From NCBI GenBank assembly GCA_950097015.1, contig CATNEN010000008.1, positions 1,054,001 through 1,118,000 on the forward strand: a DNA stretch of 64,000 nt, read 5' to 3'. This DNA comes from Macrostomum hystrix. Its lineage: Eukaryota > Platyhelminthes > Macrostomidae. This document shows, one piece after another, positions 33,016 through 44,717 of the stretch. Each line of letters starts with the position of its first letter. Position 1 is the stretch's first letter. Both the position numbers and the translations under genes were made by a program. The notes beneath the pieces were generated by a model. It searched no databases. It was not told where the DNA came from and saw only the letters and a list, made by a program, of their open reading frames with translations.

Positions 33016-33732
33016 GAGAATATCTAAGTTTAAAGCTCAAAGAAGGATAGAAGTCCCTGATTAAAAAACGGTGCAGTAATTTGCAGTTAAATATATTTTT
33101 GCTTGCATTATCAGAGTAGCGCTGAACATCGACAAATTATTAGGCAACCGTGATCGAAGTACGCAAAGTATTTTTATGGTCTCAATAATAAAATTGTTAT
33201 AACAAACGGTGTTTGCATGAGTACTTTAAATAAACCCGTAAGAAACTCGGTTGGAATATCAATCGAAATCCAAGATCTTGGTTCATTGTTAAAACTAGGG
33301 CAAAATTTCTGGGTCATGTTGAGCCACAGCAAACTTTATTTCCTAAAAAAATCACAGTGTGCAACGCAAGCAAAAACATTTACTTTGCGAATATTATTTT
33401 TCTTAAAGGCTGCTCTCATAGCTGCCTACGTGGCAAAAAATATGCAAACAAGCAAGACAAGCTGCTACCGTGAGATAAATGGGAGTTGAGCAGTCTTCAG
33501 ATTCGGGATCGTGGGAAATATTTTAAGTTAAAGGGAACTAGGAGCTTATCATAATGGGGCTCTGGTGGACTATCAGTGTCAAACTGAGCATGAGATACTT
33601 TGGCATCGGTCAGATATGCAAACTGGTATGCGGCATTTCACTGAGCATGAATTAGGGCTATAAGATGAGAAAAGTATTTTGTTATATCCTCTTCTACTTC
33701 GAGCAAGCGTACCGCTGGTTTGAGACAATGCT

Positions 33733-36700
33733 CTAATGGACGCCGTTAGTAGCCGAGGCTGTCTGCTGCTGCTGCTGCCCAGAATCTCTCCGGCGTTTCT
33801 TTGTTCTCTCAACGCCGCTGTCGCCTGACTCCGAGTCCGAACTAGCCGAATCGTCGCCCGAGCCGCTGCTGCTGCTTGACGAACTGGACGAGCTAGACGA
33901 AGACGAGCTACTAGACGAGCTGTGAAAACCGCTAGGCCGGCTAGTGTCGATGGAGTCAGCCACCGATGCCAGTTCTGGCCGACTCCGCCGCAGTACAGAG
34001 AGCATCTTGCGGGCCATCTTGGGCCGGCCGCGTTTAGTTTTATGCCAGACTACAGGAAAATTGACGCTAGAACAGAAGTTCTGCGTAACTGCGACCGTGT
34101 CGTCTAGATTGAGCACGACGTGCCACCAGCCGCCGGGCACGAAGACGGTTTCGCCTGGTCGTTGAAGAATCTCTAACGGACGATAGCGCTCCGGCCAGTC
34201 GGGCTGTTGAGTGCGGGGATAGACGCAGGTAAACCAGGCGGCGGCTTCGCCTTTCTGCTTAGCGGCCTCAATACCGGGCGGCTTGACCAGATCCTTAGGC
34301 GCGTCAATGGGGAACAGGCACCAGCGTTTGTGCCCGCGAACCAATGCATTCCAGGCGCTGGTGCCTAGGGGATCGATGTGAATTCCGGTGCCGCTGCGGG
34401 CTGGGCCCATTACGAACCAACGATAGGGCGGCCGCCTATGCTCGCCAGCAAGGCTAAATAGATCCTCTGGAAACAGGTGGCTCACCTGGTCGGGGGGCAT
34501 TGGATTTCCCTGAGTTGCTTCGATATTACAATAGAGATAGATATGACGCATAATCTGGTTGGGCCAAATGTACAGCCAGTGTTACACATCTAAATGCTTC
34601 TCCGTACAGCAGCTGTTTAGTCCATGGACTGGGGGCCCTTCTATATTCTCCTTCTATAGATAAAACTTCTAGCATGGTCTAGTTTAGTTTTTTTGCAAGC
34701 AACAGTTGCTTAGAAACTAAATATCAAACTAAATATTGCCTACCAATTTTTTAAAACAACTAATTCACAGTGGACTGGGGGGGGCTAGTACATCTCAGTG
34801 GACTGGGGGGGGGGCTAGTACATCTCAGTGGACTGTGGAGTCTAGTACACGGTTCTCAGTGGACTGTGGAGTCTAGTACACGGTCCTCAGTGGACTAAGG
34901 AGTCTAGTACACTGTCCTCAGTGGACTGTGGAGTCTAGTACACGGTTCTCAGTGGACTGTGGAGTCTAGTACACGGTCCTCAGTGGACTAAGGAGTCTAG
35001 TACACTGTCCTCAGTGGACTGGGGAGTCTAGTACACGGTCCTCAGTGGACTGTGGAGTCTAGTACACGGTTCTCAGTGGACTGGGGAGGCTAGTACACGG
35101 TTCTCAGTGGACTGTGGAGTCTAGTACACGGTCCTCAGTGGGCTGGGGAGTCTAGTACACGGTCCTCAGTGGACTGGGGAGTCTAGTACACGGTCCTCAG
35201 TGGACTGGGGAGGCTAGTACACGGTCCTCAGTGGACTGGGGAGTCTAGTACACTGTCCTCAGTGGACTGGGGAGTCTAGTACACGGTCCTCAGTGGACTG
35301 GGGAGTCTAGTACACGGTCCTCAGTGGACTGGGGAGTCTAGTACACGGTCCTCAGTGGACTGGGGAGTCAAATTTCAAACCCAGACCTTTCTGTTAGGAC
35401 CAGCCTTTTATCTAATATACAGTCACTGAAATTAAAACTCGAACAACTAGGAGTTAGTCTGCTATAATTAGCGTACATCACGGCTTCACCAATAACTCAC
35501 CCTGTAGTCCTCAAGCAGTCGACGCTTTTTGCGGTGCTCGCCAAAGTTTCCATCGAAGATGTACAGCGGACTATCGTCGCTATTGGCGCGCATATACTGG
35601 GTGAAGTATTTCATCTTGATTCGCACAGAATAGCCCTCATCGTCTTCGCCGCATTTAAACCGCTGGTTGCGATACTTTTTTGTTAGACGAGGAACCGTCC
35701 ATTTGCGCCAGGCCTGCGTTTTTTAAGTATTATCATGATTTCAGTCTGTGAATGGGAGCACGTCTGGCAGAAATGCCTGGCAGAACTGAAAACTGCCAGA
35801 TGTCGGATTAGCTGCCACAGGCCAGCCAAAAAGTGCCAGCTGACAACTGCCATCCGCCAACTGCAAGGCTACAACTGCCAGCTGACAACTGCCAGCTGAC
35901 AACTACCAGCCTACAACTGCTATACGCCAACTACCAGCCTACAACTGCCATACGCCAACTACCAGCCTACAACTGCCATACGCCAACTACCAGCCTACAA
36001 CTGCCATATGCCAACTACCAGCCTACAACTGCTATACGCCAACTACCAGCCTACAACTGCTATACGCCAACTACCAGCCTACAACTGCCATACGCCAACT
36101 ACCAGCCTACAAATGCCATACGCCAACTGCCAGCCTACAACTGCCATACGCCAACTGCCAGCCTACAACTGCCATACGCCAACTACCAGCCTACAACTGC
36201 TATACGCCAACTACCAGCCTACAACTGCCATACGCCAACTACCAGCCTACAACTGCCATATGCCAACTACCAGCCTACAACTGCTATACGCCAACTACCA
36301 GCCTACAACTGCCATACGCCAACTACCAGCCTACAACTGCCATATGCCAACTGCCAGCCTACAACTGCTATACGCCAACTACCAGCCTATAACTGCCATA
36401 TGCCAACTACCAGCCTACAACTGCCATACGCCAACTACCAGCCTACAACTGCCATACGCCAACTACCAGCCTACAACTGCCAGCCTACAACTGCCATACG
36501 CCAACTGCCAGCCTACAACTGCCATACGCCAACTGCCAGCCTACAACTGCCATACGCCAACTACCAGCCTACAACTGCCATACGCCAACCATATGGAATC
36601 TATATGCAAATATTTGATTCCCATATTTCACTGTGTTTATATTCACAAGGTGTTTAAGTGTTTAAGCGCACGAGTACGAGGGTAGGACCTGATTAAGACA

Positions 36701-38397
36701 GGAATAAACTGTCTATCAGTTCACTTTATATCAAAACACACTGGATGCAAGACAAGGCAACTTACCTGCCAATTATCAATATCGTGTGTAATGACAACTG
36801 GCTTATATGGTCGCTCAAATTTCTCTCTGAACTCTTCAAGAGAAGTTGAGCGGGAGTCGATTCGTTCCACATTGTCCTTCACAGATGAGATACCCACATC
36901 TAAGGTGGCCTTGTAGTTGTATGCCTCCCAGTAGTTTTGGCCATCTTTGTATAGCTCTAGGCAAATAAAGAGTAAGAAACATCACATCATTTAGAAGTAG
37001 GTTTGTTTTTTAAGTCCTTGATATGATAATGATGACTTTTTTGCCAACTTCATTAGTTTAGGTGTAAAGCTACTTAATAAAATTATATGTATATATTATA
37101 AGTGGTAAGTGAATTACATACAGAATATTATCAATATTTTAAGCTTGTTATTATCTTGAGGGTGACATAGGTCTAACAAAGTAAAAAGTAAAAAAATTGA
37201 ATATTTGATTGATAAGCTACTGCAACATAGTCCTAGTCTACTATAATTTTAGAATTTTAAGCACTGCAAAACTAATCCTTAGCTAAGAGTAGCTAATAAA
37301 AGCTTAGTATAAATATAATAAGACTAGCTAAGTAGTCATTGCAACATATCAGCATCAGATAAAGAAATTATTAAATACAATTTCGGTAGGCCTAAACCCT
37401 TCTTTTTCTTTAAAGTTTAGAGGGAAAATTCTTTGAGAAAACTTAAAATAACAAATATGAAACATAACGAAAGATAACAATTTCATAACAAATTCTGAAT
37501 CAGATAAACTTTCTATATAGCTTAAGTATAGTCATGACTAGACCTACTTAGATTCATAGCAAAAATCATAACATACAGATTTAATGTTAGATATAGCTAC
37601 AAGCTAGTTCTTGAGTAAAAATATTTGGCTCATCAAGCTAACTAACAATATAAAAACTGGTCACCGAAATGTCTTATCACCAAAATGACCTGGGACCTAA
37701 AAACTAATGTTTAGTTTCTAATTACATATAAATTTTGTTTTTTTGGAGCTACTACTATAGGTACAGGGGATGGATTTATTATTACTATTATTTGCAAGAG
37801 TGCTATGGGCACTCCTTGGTGACACTTGACCCACAGCTAGTGAGTAGGTAATTCTGCCCATTTCACTGACTCCTGAGCACACACATACACAAATACAGTA
37901 GGCCTAGGCCTACTGTACACAGGCACACACACAGGTGTATATATCTGCTTGACTTTCTCATTGTCATGCATTGTACACTTCACTGTGCTGTGCCTAGGTC
38001 ATAAATTGCACAACAAGCCCACAAGCCTTCTCTCCTCAGCTGCACCCCAAATAAATGTGGCCTTGCAGCAGAATTGAACTTAGGGACCATAGTGCAAGAG
38101 GCAAACAGGTTAACAGCACAGCCACCAACCCCCACAGGTGTTGGATAGAGGGCCAAGACTAAATCTATTTACTGAAAAACTCTAAAATATTATTTCTAAA
38201 TCTAAACACTGAACTCTAAATCATGCTCCAACAGTTATGAGCTAGGGCCTACAGACTTAGGTAACACATTCACTTATTAGCTAGATAAAGATTCATATAA
38301 GCTTGAAGTACACTGGACAATAGCTTGTTAATTTCTTACCAGGCCTAGCACGTGTTTTAGCATCCCATATTCGTTTATGATAGTTGCTGGCAGGCAT
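33733..38397 (-). CDS. JMJD6: JMJD6, JmjC lysyl hydroxylase / arginine demethylase
   Basis: Four exons on the minus strand: 38397-38340, 36956-36766, 35713-35501, 34485-33733. All have GT-AG sites and matching phases; 1215 nt give 404 residues, essentially the family length. The N-terminus has [20 protein letters not shown]. Conserved blocks follow: [55 protein letters not shown], then the JmjC iron ligands H190, D192 and H276 ([21 protein letters not shown]) and NFPVVWHKT. All residues needed for Fe(II)/2-oxoglutarate catalysis are present. The C-terminus has a long poly-serine run (about 19 Ser) followed by acidic and KKRRR segments, as in other JMJD6 proteins. JMJD6 acts in the nucleus, hydroxylating lysines of splicing factors; demethylation is debated. 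Intron 1 carries a SINE, introns 2 and 3 carry unrelated minisatellites. Confidence 0.96.
34770..35370. repeat. 31-bp minisatellite in JMJD6 intron 3
   Basis: About 19 copies of a 31-bp unit (CAGTGGACTGGGGAGTCTAG). The first two copies carry longer G-runs. The unit resembles the dispersed tail CAGTCCATGGACTGGGGGCC found 150 bp away at 34617. Confidence 0.95.
35835..36590. repeat. 28-bp minisatellite in JMJD6 intron 2
   Basis: About 26 copies of a 28-bp unit (CTACCAGCCTACAACTGCCA). Early copies (35.83-35.92 kb) are a related but shorter variant (CTGACAACTGCCA). Two long plus-strand ORFs here are artefacts of the array. Confidence 0.95.
37775..38140 (-). mobile_element. tRNA-derived SINE (family A) in JMJD6 intron 1
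   Basis: About 365 bp, reverse orientation, with the tRNA-like head at the high-coordinate end and an ATT-rich tail at 37778-37795. It aligns over its whole length with 45085-45385: CTGCCCATTTC.CTGACTCC, GAAGCCTTCTCTCCTC-type block, CCCCAAATAAATGTGGCC, GAGGCAAAC..GTTAAC. This copy is more diverged, with an added TAGGCCTA stretch. Confidence 0.8.
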
Positions 38398-38399
38398 AT

Positions 38400-39410
38400 C
38401 GCTATAGGCCTATCTGAGACTTTAGATTTTAGATTTTGATATTGAGATATACTCAGTTAGCAAAACTAACTAGCAAACGGTACACTGAAGCCGTTTCTAT
38501 AATGCTTTTAATATTTCTTTCTGCAAAAAATTAAAAACACGGTGTGGAGTGAAATTCCGTTGTAAAAGCTCGATATCTGTTTAGTATTGGCCTAGTGTAG
38601 CCCTGGTCAAGTGAAAAATCATTCACACCGGTCATAATTATTAAAGTTCTTTGATTATCATGTTTCAAACCGGCGCACTTCACTCTACACATAGGGACTT
38701 GCAGTTTTTTGAGTTTTACAACAAAAAATATAAACACAATACAAGCAACCCACAATTATAAAGCGACAGCTTCACAGCTGCACTTTACTAATAATATTTA
38801 AATTGCAAAGAACTTACCAAACTTACTAAACTGAGCATGCAAGTTTGCATACAGATTTAAGATGCATGAAAAAAATTGCGGTTAATTTTTAGATGGGCAT
38901 CGAAATCGTCGAAATTTTATTTTATGTTTCATTACAAATTACAAATTCCTGTGCGAAATGAAATATATTTTTCACGCGCAACTTTAGCTAGTTGGAAAAT
39001 GGGTTGGTAAGCTTTTTAAGCAAATATGGAACATTTCTAGAAAAATTACTATTGTTGCACCATTAAATTCTATTAGCCAGGGTTTGAGCGAGGGCTCACA
39101 AGCTTCAGAGAAGTAAATTTCGAGTACACTATCGTTTTTCAAAATGTCTGAGCTTTATCTAAAATTTCCCGCGCTTCGAAATTATGCATTGTCTAGACGG
39201 ATTTTTTTCTCGATTGAGAGAAAGTATAATTTATCGCTTAGGTATAATTATGTATTTTTCTAAATAGATAGAACATATTGATCAGTGAAAGATCAAGTTG
39301 GAGTAATGTAAATAACAAGTGGATAATCCTACGATTTTCCTGCCATCAGATAGAGAGGGTTCTGAGCTTAGTAGGAGACAATCCAAAGCGTGTTGTGTTT
39401 TATGACATAG
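38400..39410. other. AT-rich stretch upstream of JMJD6
   Basis: No gene or array recognised. It presumably contains the JMJD6 5'UTR and promoter next to 38397, without a clear TATA box. Confidence 0.4.
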
Positions 39411-39414
39411 CTGA

Positions 39415-39582
39415 CATTGAGTAATGTCCCACCAACCCTCAATTACCCCAGCTGAGAAGCAATGCAGTTGAGTGTCTTGTTAATGGACAATTGCTAATTT
39501 TTCCCGAAGAGTCGGGCAACGAACCCCCAACCATCAAGACGGGACTCAGACGCTCTATAACCACTAGGCCACAAAACTTTTG
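39415..39582 (-). mobile_element. tRNA-derived SINE (family B)
   Basis: In minus-strand sense the head reads TGGCCTAGTGG (A box), then a B-box-like GGTTCGTTGCC about 45 bp on, then a body shared with 27840-27920 (GCAATGCAGTT, CAGCTGGGGTAATTG). Confidence 0.75.
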
Positions 39583-39584
39583 TG

Positions 39585-41460
39585 AATTTATCTGTGTGCA
39601 ATGGTTTCATCACACTGCATCAAATGGCGAAGGTGTGATAGACTCGGAAAGCTAGCTGAACAAGTTTCAGCTGAATGTGTCCATATTTTTCCTGTCGGGC
39701 GGAAAACGACCCTTTAAAACGGATGCTCATAGTTTAGACTAATGACAGTTGTGTTCTATCGGTTCTCTGAAAAAACTGGACCATCGGCTGCAGCAGTTCA
39801 GCTCGTTTAGGGAAAAGCTGGTTCACCGTAGACTATAAATATAAGACTGCATGACTTTCATTTCTCACCCCACTGTTCCCTAAGAGAAGAGGATGGGATG
39901 CCAGCGATTCGCTGCCTGCCTGACTGTTTACAATCGCTAGCTAGGATTGGATTTTATGACACCTCGCATCGGTTAGCGGTCTCTCAGAGAAAAAAAGTTT
40001 AGCACAATCCCACACAGGCTGCAGGTGTAGCCAAAAGAAGAGTGGAAAGCGCTCTCAGCGTGTGAACCTCTCAGCAGCCCGCTCACTTTCTGGACCGTTG
40101 TCCCAGTTTTCTCACGGCATGCTATAGCAGGCTGCAGAGTATTTGAAAATCTATTGTCTGCTTCCCTGATAGTGAAGAAGAAATGCCTCAGACTTATGGG
40201 CAATAGAAATTATTAAAAAGATAAATTCGTACTTGTATTTTTTGGTCGAAAGCCACATGTGTTTGCATCGTGCGCAGTCTGAGCGGATGGAACTGTATAA
40301 CAAAGCTGAGTGCCTATGCGAGATAGGCCAGCTGGATGCCAGGTCCATGCATGTGCACTCGCAGCCTTTGTGCAGCACACAAAATAATTGGCTCGCCTTA
40401 TCAATCCGGCAGATCAGAAGCTGTGGCGTATACCATGCAGTCGCGGTGCCGTTCAAAGTTTTGTTAGGGCCAACGCCTTCCACTCTCTCTAATCTATCTC
40501 CTCGGTTTCCATCGAAACCCGCCGCTCTCTGTTCGTTCCAGGCGCAGCCTAGGCGAGTGCGATTTCCAAAGCAAAGCAACTTGCCGTCAGTCTGTCTGCG
40601 GGTTGCCCCAAGTCAGCGGGGGGAGAAATGCCTCCGCCGCGGCTAGACGAGGGAAAGTAGTCCCCGATTCCAGTCACGCAGCACCCGTTGCACCCCATTC
40701 TCCTTCACGCACAACACAGGCCACAATCTAAGCATCGGTCATTTCCTTTGTAGTTAGTAGAGAAAAACGACGCGAAGCAAACACACAGTGCGAATCTTTT
40801 TCCTAATTCTGTCAGCGCTATTCCAGCCTATTAGTAGGCGCATCGGCCTGATCTGCAGCGACGGAAATTTTAACGAAAAATAACTAGGAAAGATGGAGAG
40901 TCACAGAGAGTTGATACGAGAAACCCAAGTGTTAACAAGGCCAAAAACACCGGCACACATGCCTGCCACTTATGCAGCTTGTACTAACATGGGCTATTTC
41001 ACTCCAGCAAGCAGAGATATTCGCCATGGTGACTTGGGAACACGGCTTCTGCATGGATATTTGTGAGGCCTGTGGCATCCCATTTGATGCATCGCTGGCT
41101 GGCCTTGAGCCTCGATCCCACCGCCTCCTTCGACATCGGCACGGGGGCAGGCCAGCCAATGCTGACTCTGCGATTGCGTCCCCACCCCAGGTTCTTTCGA
41201 ATTCCACAGTCAACCCCCTCTCTAGCGCGCTGCTTGGCCAGATAATTGGCCGTCCTATGCTTTTTCTCCTTCAAAAACTAATTTTTGTTCACTATCCCGC
41301 ACTCCGCCTCGCTGTTGGTCTCTCCAAACTGCTTTTCCAGCTTCGATTCTTGGTCTCCGCGAGCGCCGCTTGATTATTTTGCTTTTCTATTCCGAGCGCT
41401 CGCCTTGTTCCCGCCTCTCCATCTCCGATAGTTCCCTCACCACCCGCTACTCGCAATTGC
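39585..41460. other. GC-richer stretch without supported gene
   Basis: Several short overlapping frames exist on both strands (40.1-41.4 kb), but none shows a conserved motif, signal peptide or consistent splice structure. It may be upstream regulatory DNA of the BMP gene. Confidence 0.4.
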
Positions 41461-41468
41461 GTCGGGCA

Positions 41469-41474
41469 TATAAG
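41469..41474 (+). promoter_or_regulatory. candidate TATA box of the BMP gene
   Basis: ATATAAG in GGGCATATAAGCGG. Initiation about 30 bp downstream would begin an untranslated exon that ends at a strong donor (CTTCCG/GTGAGT) at 41859/41860. Inferred from consensus and spacing. Confidence 0.4.
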
Positions 41475-42069
41475 CGGTCCACTCTCTTGTCCGGCAGATG
41501 ACATATTTGGACATTGGCTGGTCGCGCTCCTTGAGATTAAACGCACGCAAAGTTTCCTTAATTCCTCTCTACGCCTTCTCGCTTTGTTTTCCCATCGATT
41601 GATCAAGCGATCGCTTTGATTCATCGGCTGTCAACTAGAAGTCGCAGAGGGGCAGCCACAAGTTTGCCAAAATTGTGCGCACTTGTGTGTGGGCGGATCA
41701 AGGACCTTAAATTAATCGTGTATAAATTCAACGCGACCAAACAACGAAAGCGATTAATCGTAGTGAGGAAGAATTGGTGGCTAGGTGATACCCCGCCAAA
41801 CAGAGCTAATTAAGCGATCCGTCATACACTATAGCCTCTGATTTGTACTTGCACTTCCGGTGAGTTGATTTATTTCTGTGTCTCCTTATCTTGCACCTGC
41901 TTTTTTATCACCATGTCTTGCTTGAAGATGAGACGATTGCTGCACCAATAATACAAATGCATGCATTTTGGCATGTCCATCTCTATAAGCACGTTGTAAC
42001 CCATGTCCCTAAGGAGATCTGATCGTCACCACTGTAAGACATCAGATGCCCTGATCCCACCCCATTTCA

Positions 42070-42885
42070 GATGTCTTGACTCACATCCCTACGAGACTTT
42101 ATGGTCCAGGTGGCTATAAGATTTTTTATCCCAATCCCTATGAGATGCTGCGATCCCAGTCCACATGCGATGTTGTGATCCCAGTCCCCATTAAATGCTG
42201 TGATCCCAGTCCCTCCCTATGTGATGCTGTGATCCCAGTCCCCATAAGATGCTGTGATTCCAGTCTCCATGAGATTCTGTGATCCCAGTCCCCATGAGAT
42301 GTTGTGATCCCTGTCCCCATTAAATGCTGTGATCCCAGTCCCCATGAGATTCTATGATCCCAGTCCCCATGTGATGCTGTGATCCCAGTCCCCATGAGAT
42401 TCTGTGATCCCAGTCCCCATGTGATGTTGTGATCCCAGTCCCCATTAAATGCTGTGATCCCAGTCCCCATGAGATGCTGTGATCCCAGTCCCCATCTGAT
42501 GCTGTGATCCCAGTCCCCATGAGATTCTGTGATCCCAGTCCCCATGAGATGCTGTGATCCCAGTCCCTCCCTATGTGATGCTGTGATCCCAGTCCCTCCC
42601 TATGAGATGCTATGATTCCAGTCCCCATCAGATGCTGTGATCCTGCAGTCCCTATGAGATGCTGTGATCCCAGTCCCCATGAGATGCCGTGATCCCAGTC
42701 CCTCCCTATGTGATGCTGTGATCCCAGTCCCTCCCTATGTGATGCTGTGATCCCAGTCCCCATGAGATGCCGTGATCCCAGTCCCTCCCTATGTGATGCT
42801 GTGATCCCAGTCCCTCCCTATGTGATGCTGTGATCCCAGTCCCTCCCTATGTGATGCTGTGATCCCAGTCCCCATGAGATGTTTT
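42070..42885. repeat. 25-bp minisatellite upstream of the BMP gene
   Basis: About 30 copies of a unit around GATGCTGTGATCCCAGTCCC. Variants carry CCATGAGAT, CCTCCCTATGTGAT or CCATTAAAT. If the 41.5-kb 5'UTR exon is right, this array too lies in an intron. Confidence 0.95.
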
Positions 42886-42899
42886 CATACACAATTAGA

Positions 42900-44715
42900 T
42901 GTGAATTGCATCCCTCTGACATCTCTTGGTCCCCCAAAGCAATGAGATGTCCTGATTCTTATTCGGATGGCAAATCCTGCTGCCTTTTTTCAGCACTAAT
43001 AATACAACTCGCAACCGAACTGAAAATCTCTGAGAATTATCACAATATATGATTTTTTTCCTATCGAGGATTGTCAAATTTGGGAGCTTCTGGAACTAAG
43101 ATATGTAAAAGTATATAGTTTGCGAAATTCCCGTCTGCTGTGTAAATTTAGCTAATAAAAGTTCACCAGCACTACTTTATCAGTAGCAGAGTGAAGGCGG
43201 TAATGCTACACCAAGGCTGTGGGCTGTTTTGTCTGGCTTGGAGAAACGCGCAGCGAATGATTTAGTGGAGTCATTGCGTGGCAGCGGCCCCTGTCACAAA
43301 TCCATTAAAAAGCAATGGAGCCAAGCGGGTTTCACGGAGCACACGTGGTCAGAAAGGCAATGTTATCATTCCGAATAGATTTTCTGAAACAGACTTGCCG
43401 TAAAAATTCCTTCCGCAAAGAATAAAAGAAGGCCTGGACTAAAGTGCCGGCCTTCAAGCGCCATTCAAGCTCCGAAATACCTGACAAGGAGTGGAGTGCC
43501 TTTTGTCAGCTTTGGGCACAGGGGGCGAACGCTACTGGATTCGATTCATTCTTGATTGCGTCGTCTCCTTCTGTAAGCCATCATTTTGCCATTAAGTCTC
43601 GTTGAGCCATAGAAACCAGTTGTCGACCGCGCTTTGACTTTTTCGCGATCATTTTCAGGTAGGCAAATGAGGATGCAATGACCCGCTGGGCCAATAGACG
43701 CGAAGTATTAGTGAAATTGAATTGGGAACATTCCTACGCGAACATTCCTACAGTGAGATGGGATTTGAGGCTATTTTAGATTGCCAATGCCTAATTTATT
43801 TTACTTTTCGAGTTGGAATTCGCATATAGCAACAATCCACCATGTCAGCACGTTCTCAAGGCGCCTTTGACGAGAAAGTTGACTTAGAAAATGCCCATGC
43901 AGCTCTGCCAATTCAGTATGAGAAAGTCAAACATGCCCTAAGAAATTCCTGACCCTCGTCAAACAAGTCAAGCAGTCCATCGGTCACAAGGTGACTTTTG
44001 ACTCTTTTTGGCGAAGAATGAAGCCACTTAGGGCCGGGTGAAATTGTGCAACATTTGTAAATGCCTGAAAGTGATGGAGAGCGGCGCTGTTTGCGGCCGA
44101 TGGAAATTGAGTAAACGTGTCACGTCTAGAACAATTAAGAGGGCCCGACGTTGCAGACTTGCAGCCAGCGGTGACCGCCACTCAACTGGCCTTCCCGAAA
44201 GCACCCAGCTGTCACGGGGGCCATTATTTTCATGGCCCAGATTTTTTTATTCAAGAATCTCACCCCAAACTGATCGAGAGATGCCAGGAGCTAAGTGGAG
44301 GCCGGCAGGGCAGCAAGCCAATGGCAGACTGCCAACACCAGCCTACCCCAGAAATTTCCCCAACCTCCGCTCGCCATAGGAAGAGACCGAAACGGCGCGC
44401 ATTTGTCTCCCCTCAGCAGGTTTTTAGACGCCAGAAAATTAAAAGTCAGGCGCCACCGCGGAGAGACAAGACGTTTAAGGAGGCTGGAGCGGACAATCGC
44501 TGTCGGATTATAGCGTTAATCGACTCCCCGACCCGAACAGAAGTAGGCACTGCTGTCTCACTCAGAGCCAATAAAGTCACAACAAGAGACACCAGACAGA
44601 CAGACGGGCCGGCAGACAGCCAGGCAGACAAGCAGACAGAGAAGCAAGTGGCACCCAGAAAGAGAGAGAAAGACCGACTCTAGCCTAGAATTTATAACCA
44701 GCGCATTAAAACCGC
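42900..44715. other. presumed 5' intron or upstream region of BMP gene
   Basis: Contains open frames at 44038-44683 with no recognisable features. No array or element was seen. Confidence 0.4.
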
Positions 44716-44717
44716 AG

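Noticed and set aside
35833-36685. Two plus-strand ORFs with [10 protein letters not shown]-type repeats
   Set aside because: Products of the 28-bp array in JMJD6 intron 2 read in different frames.
40151-41373. Several 90-140-codon frames on both strands upstream of the BMP gene
   Set aside because: Mutually overlapping, no motif, no splice logic; probably GC-richer regulatory DNA.
44038-44683. 113- and 188-codon plus-strand frames just before the BMP start
   Set aside because: No homology or signal peptide; they end in an (ACAGACAG)-like stretch and lie in the presumed 5' intron.
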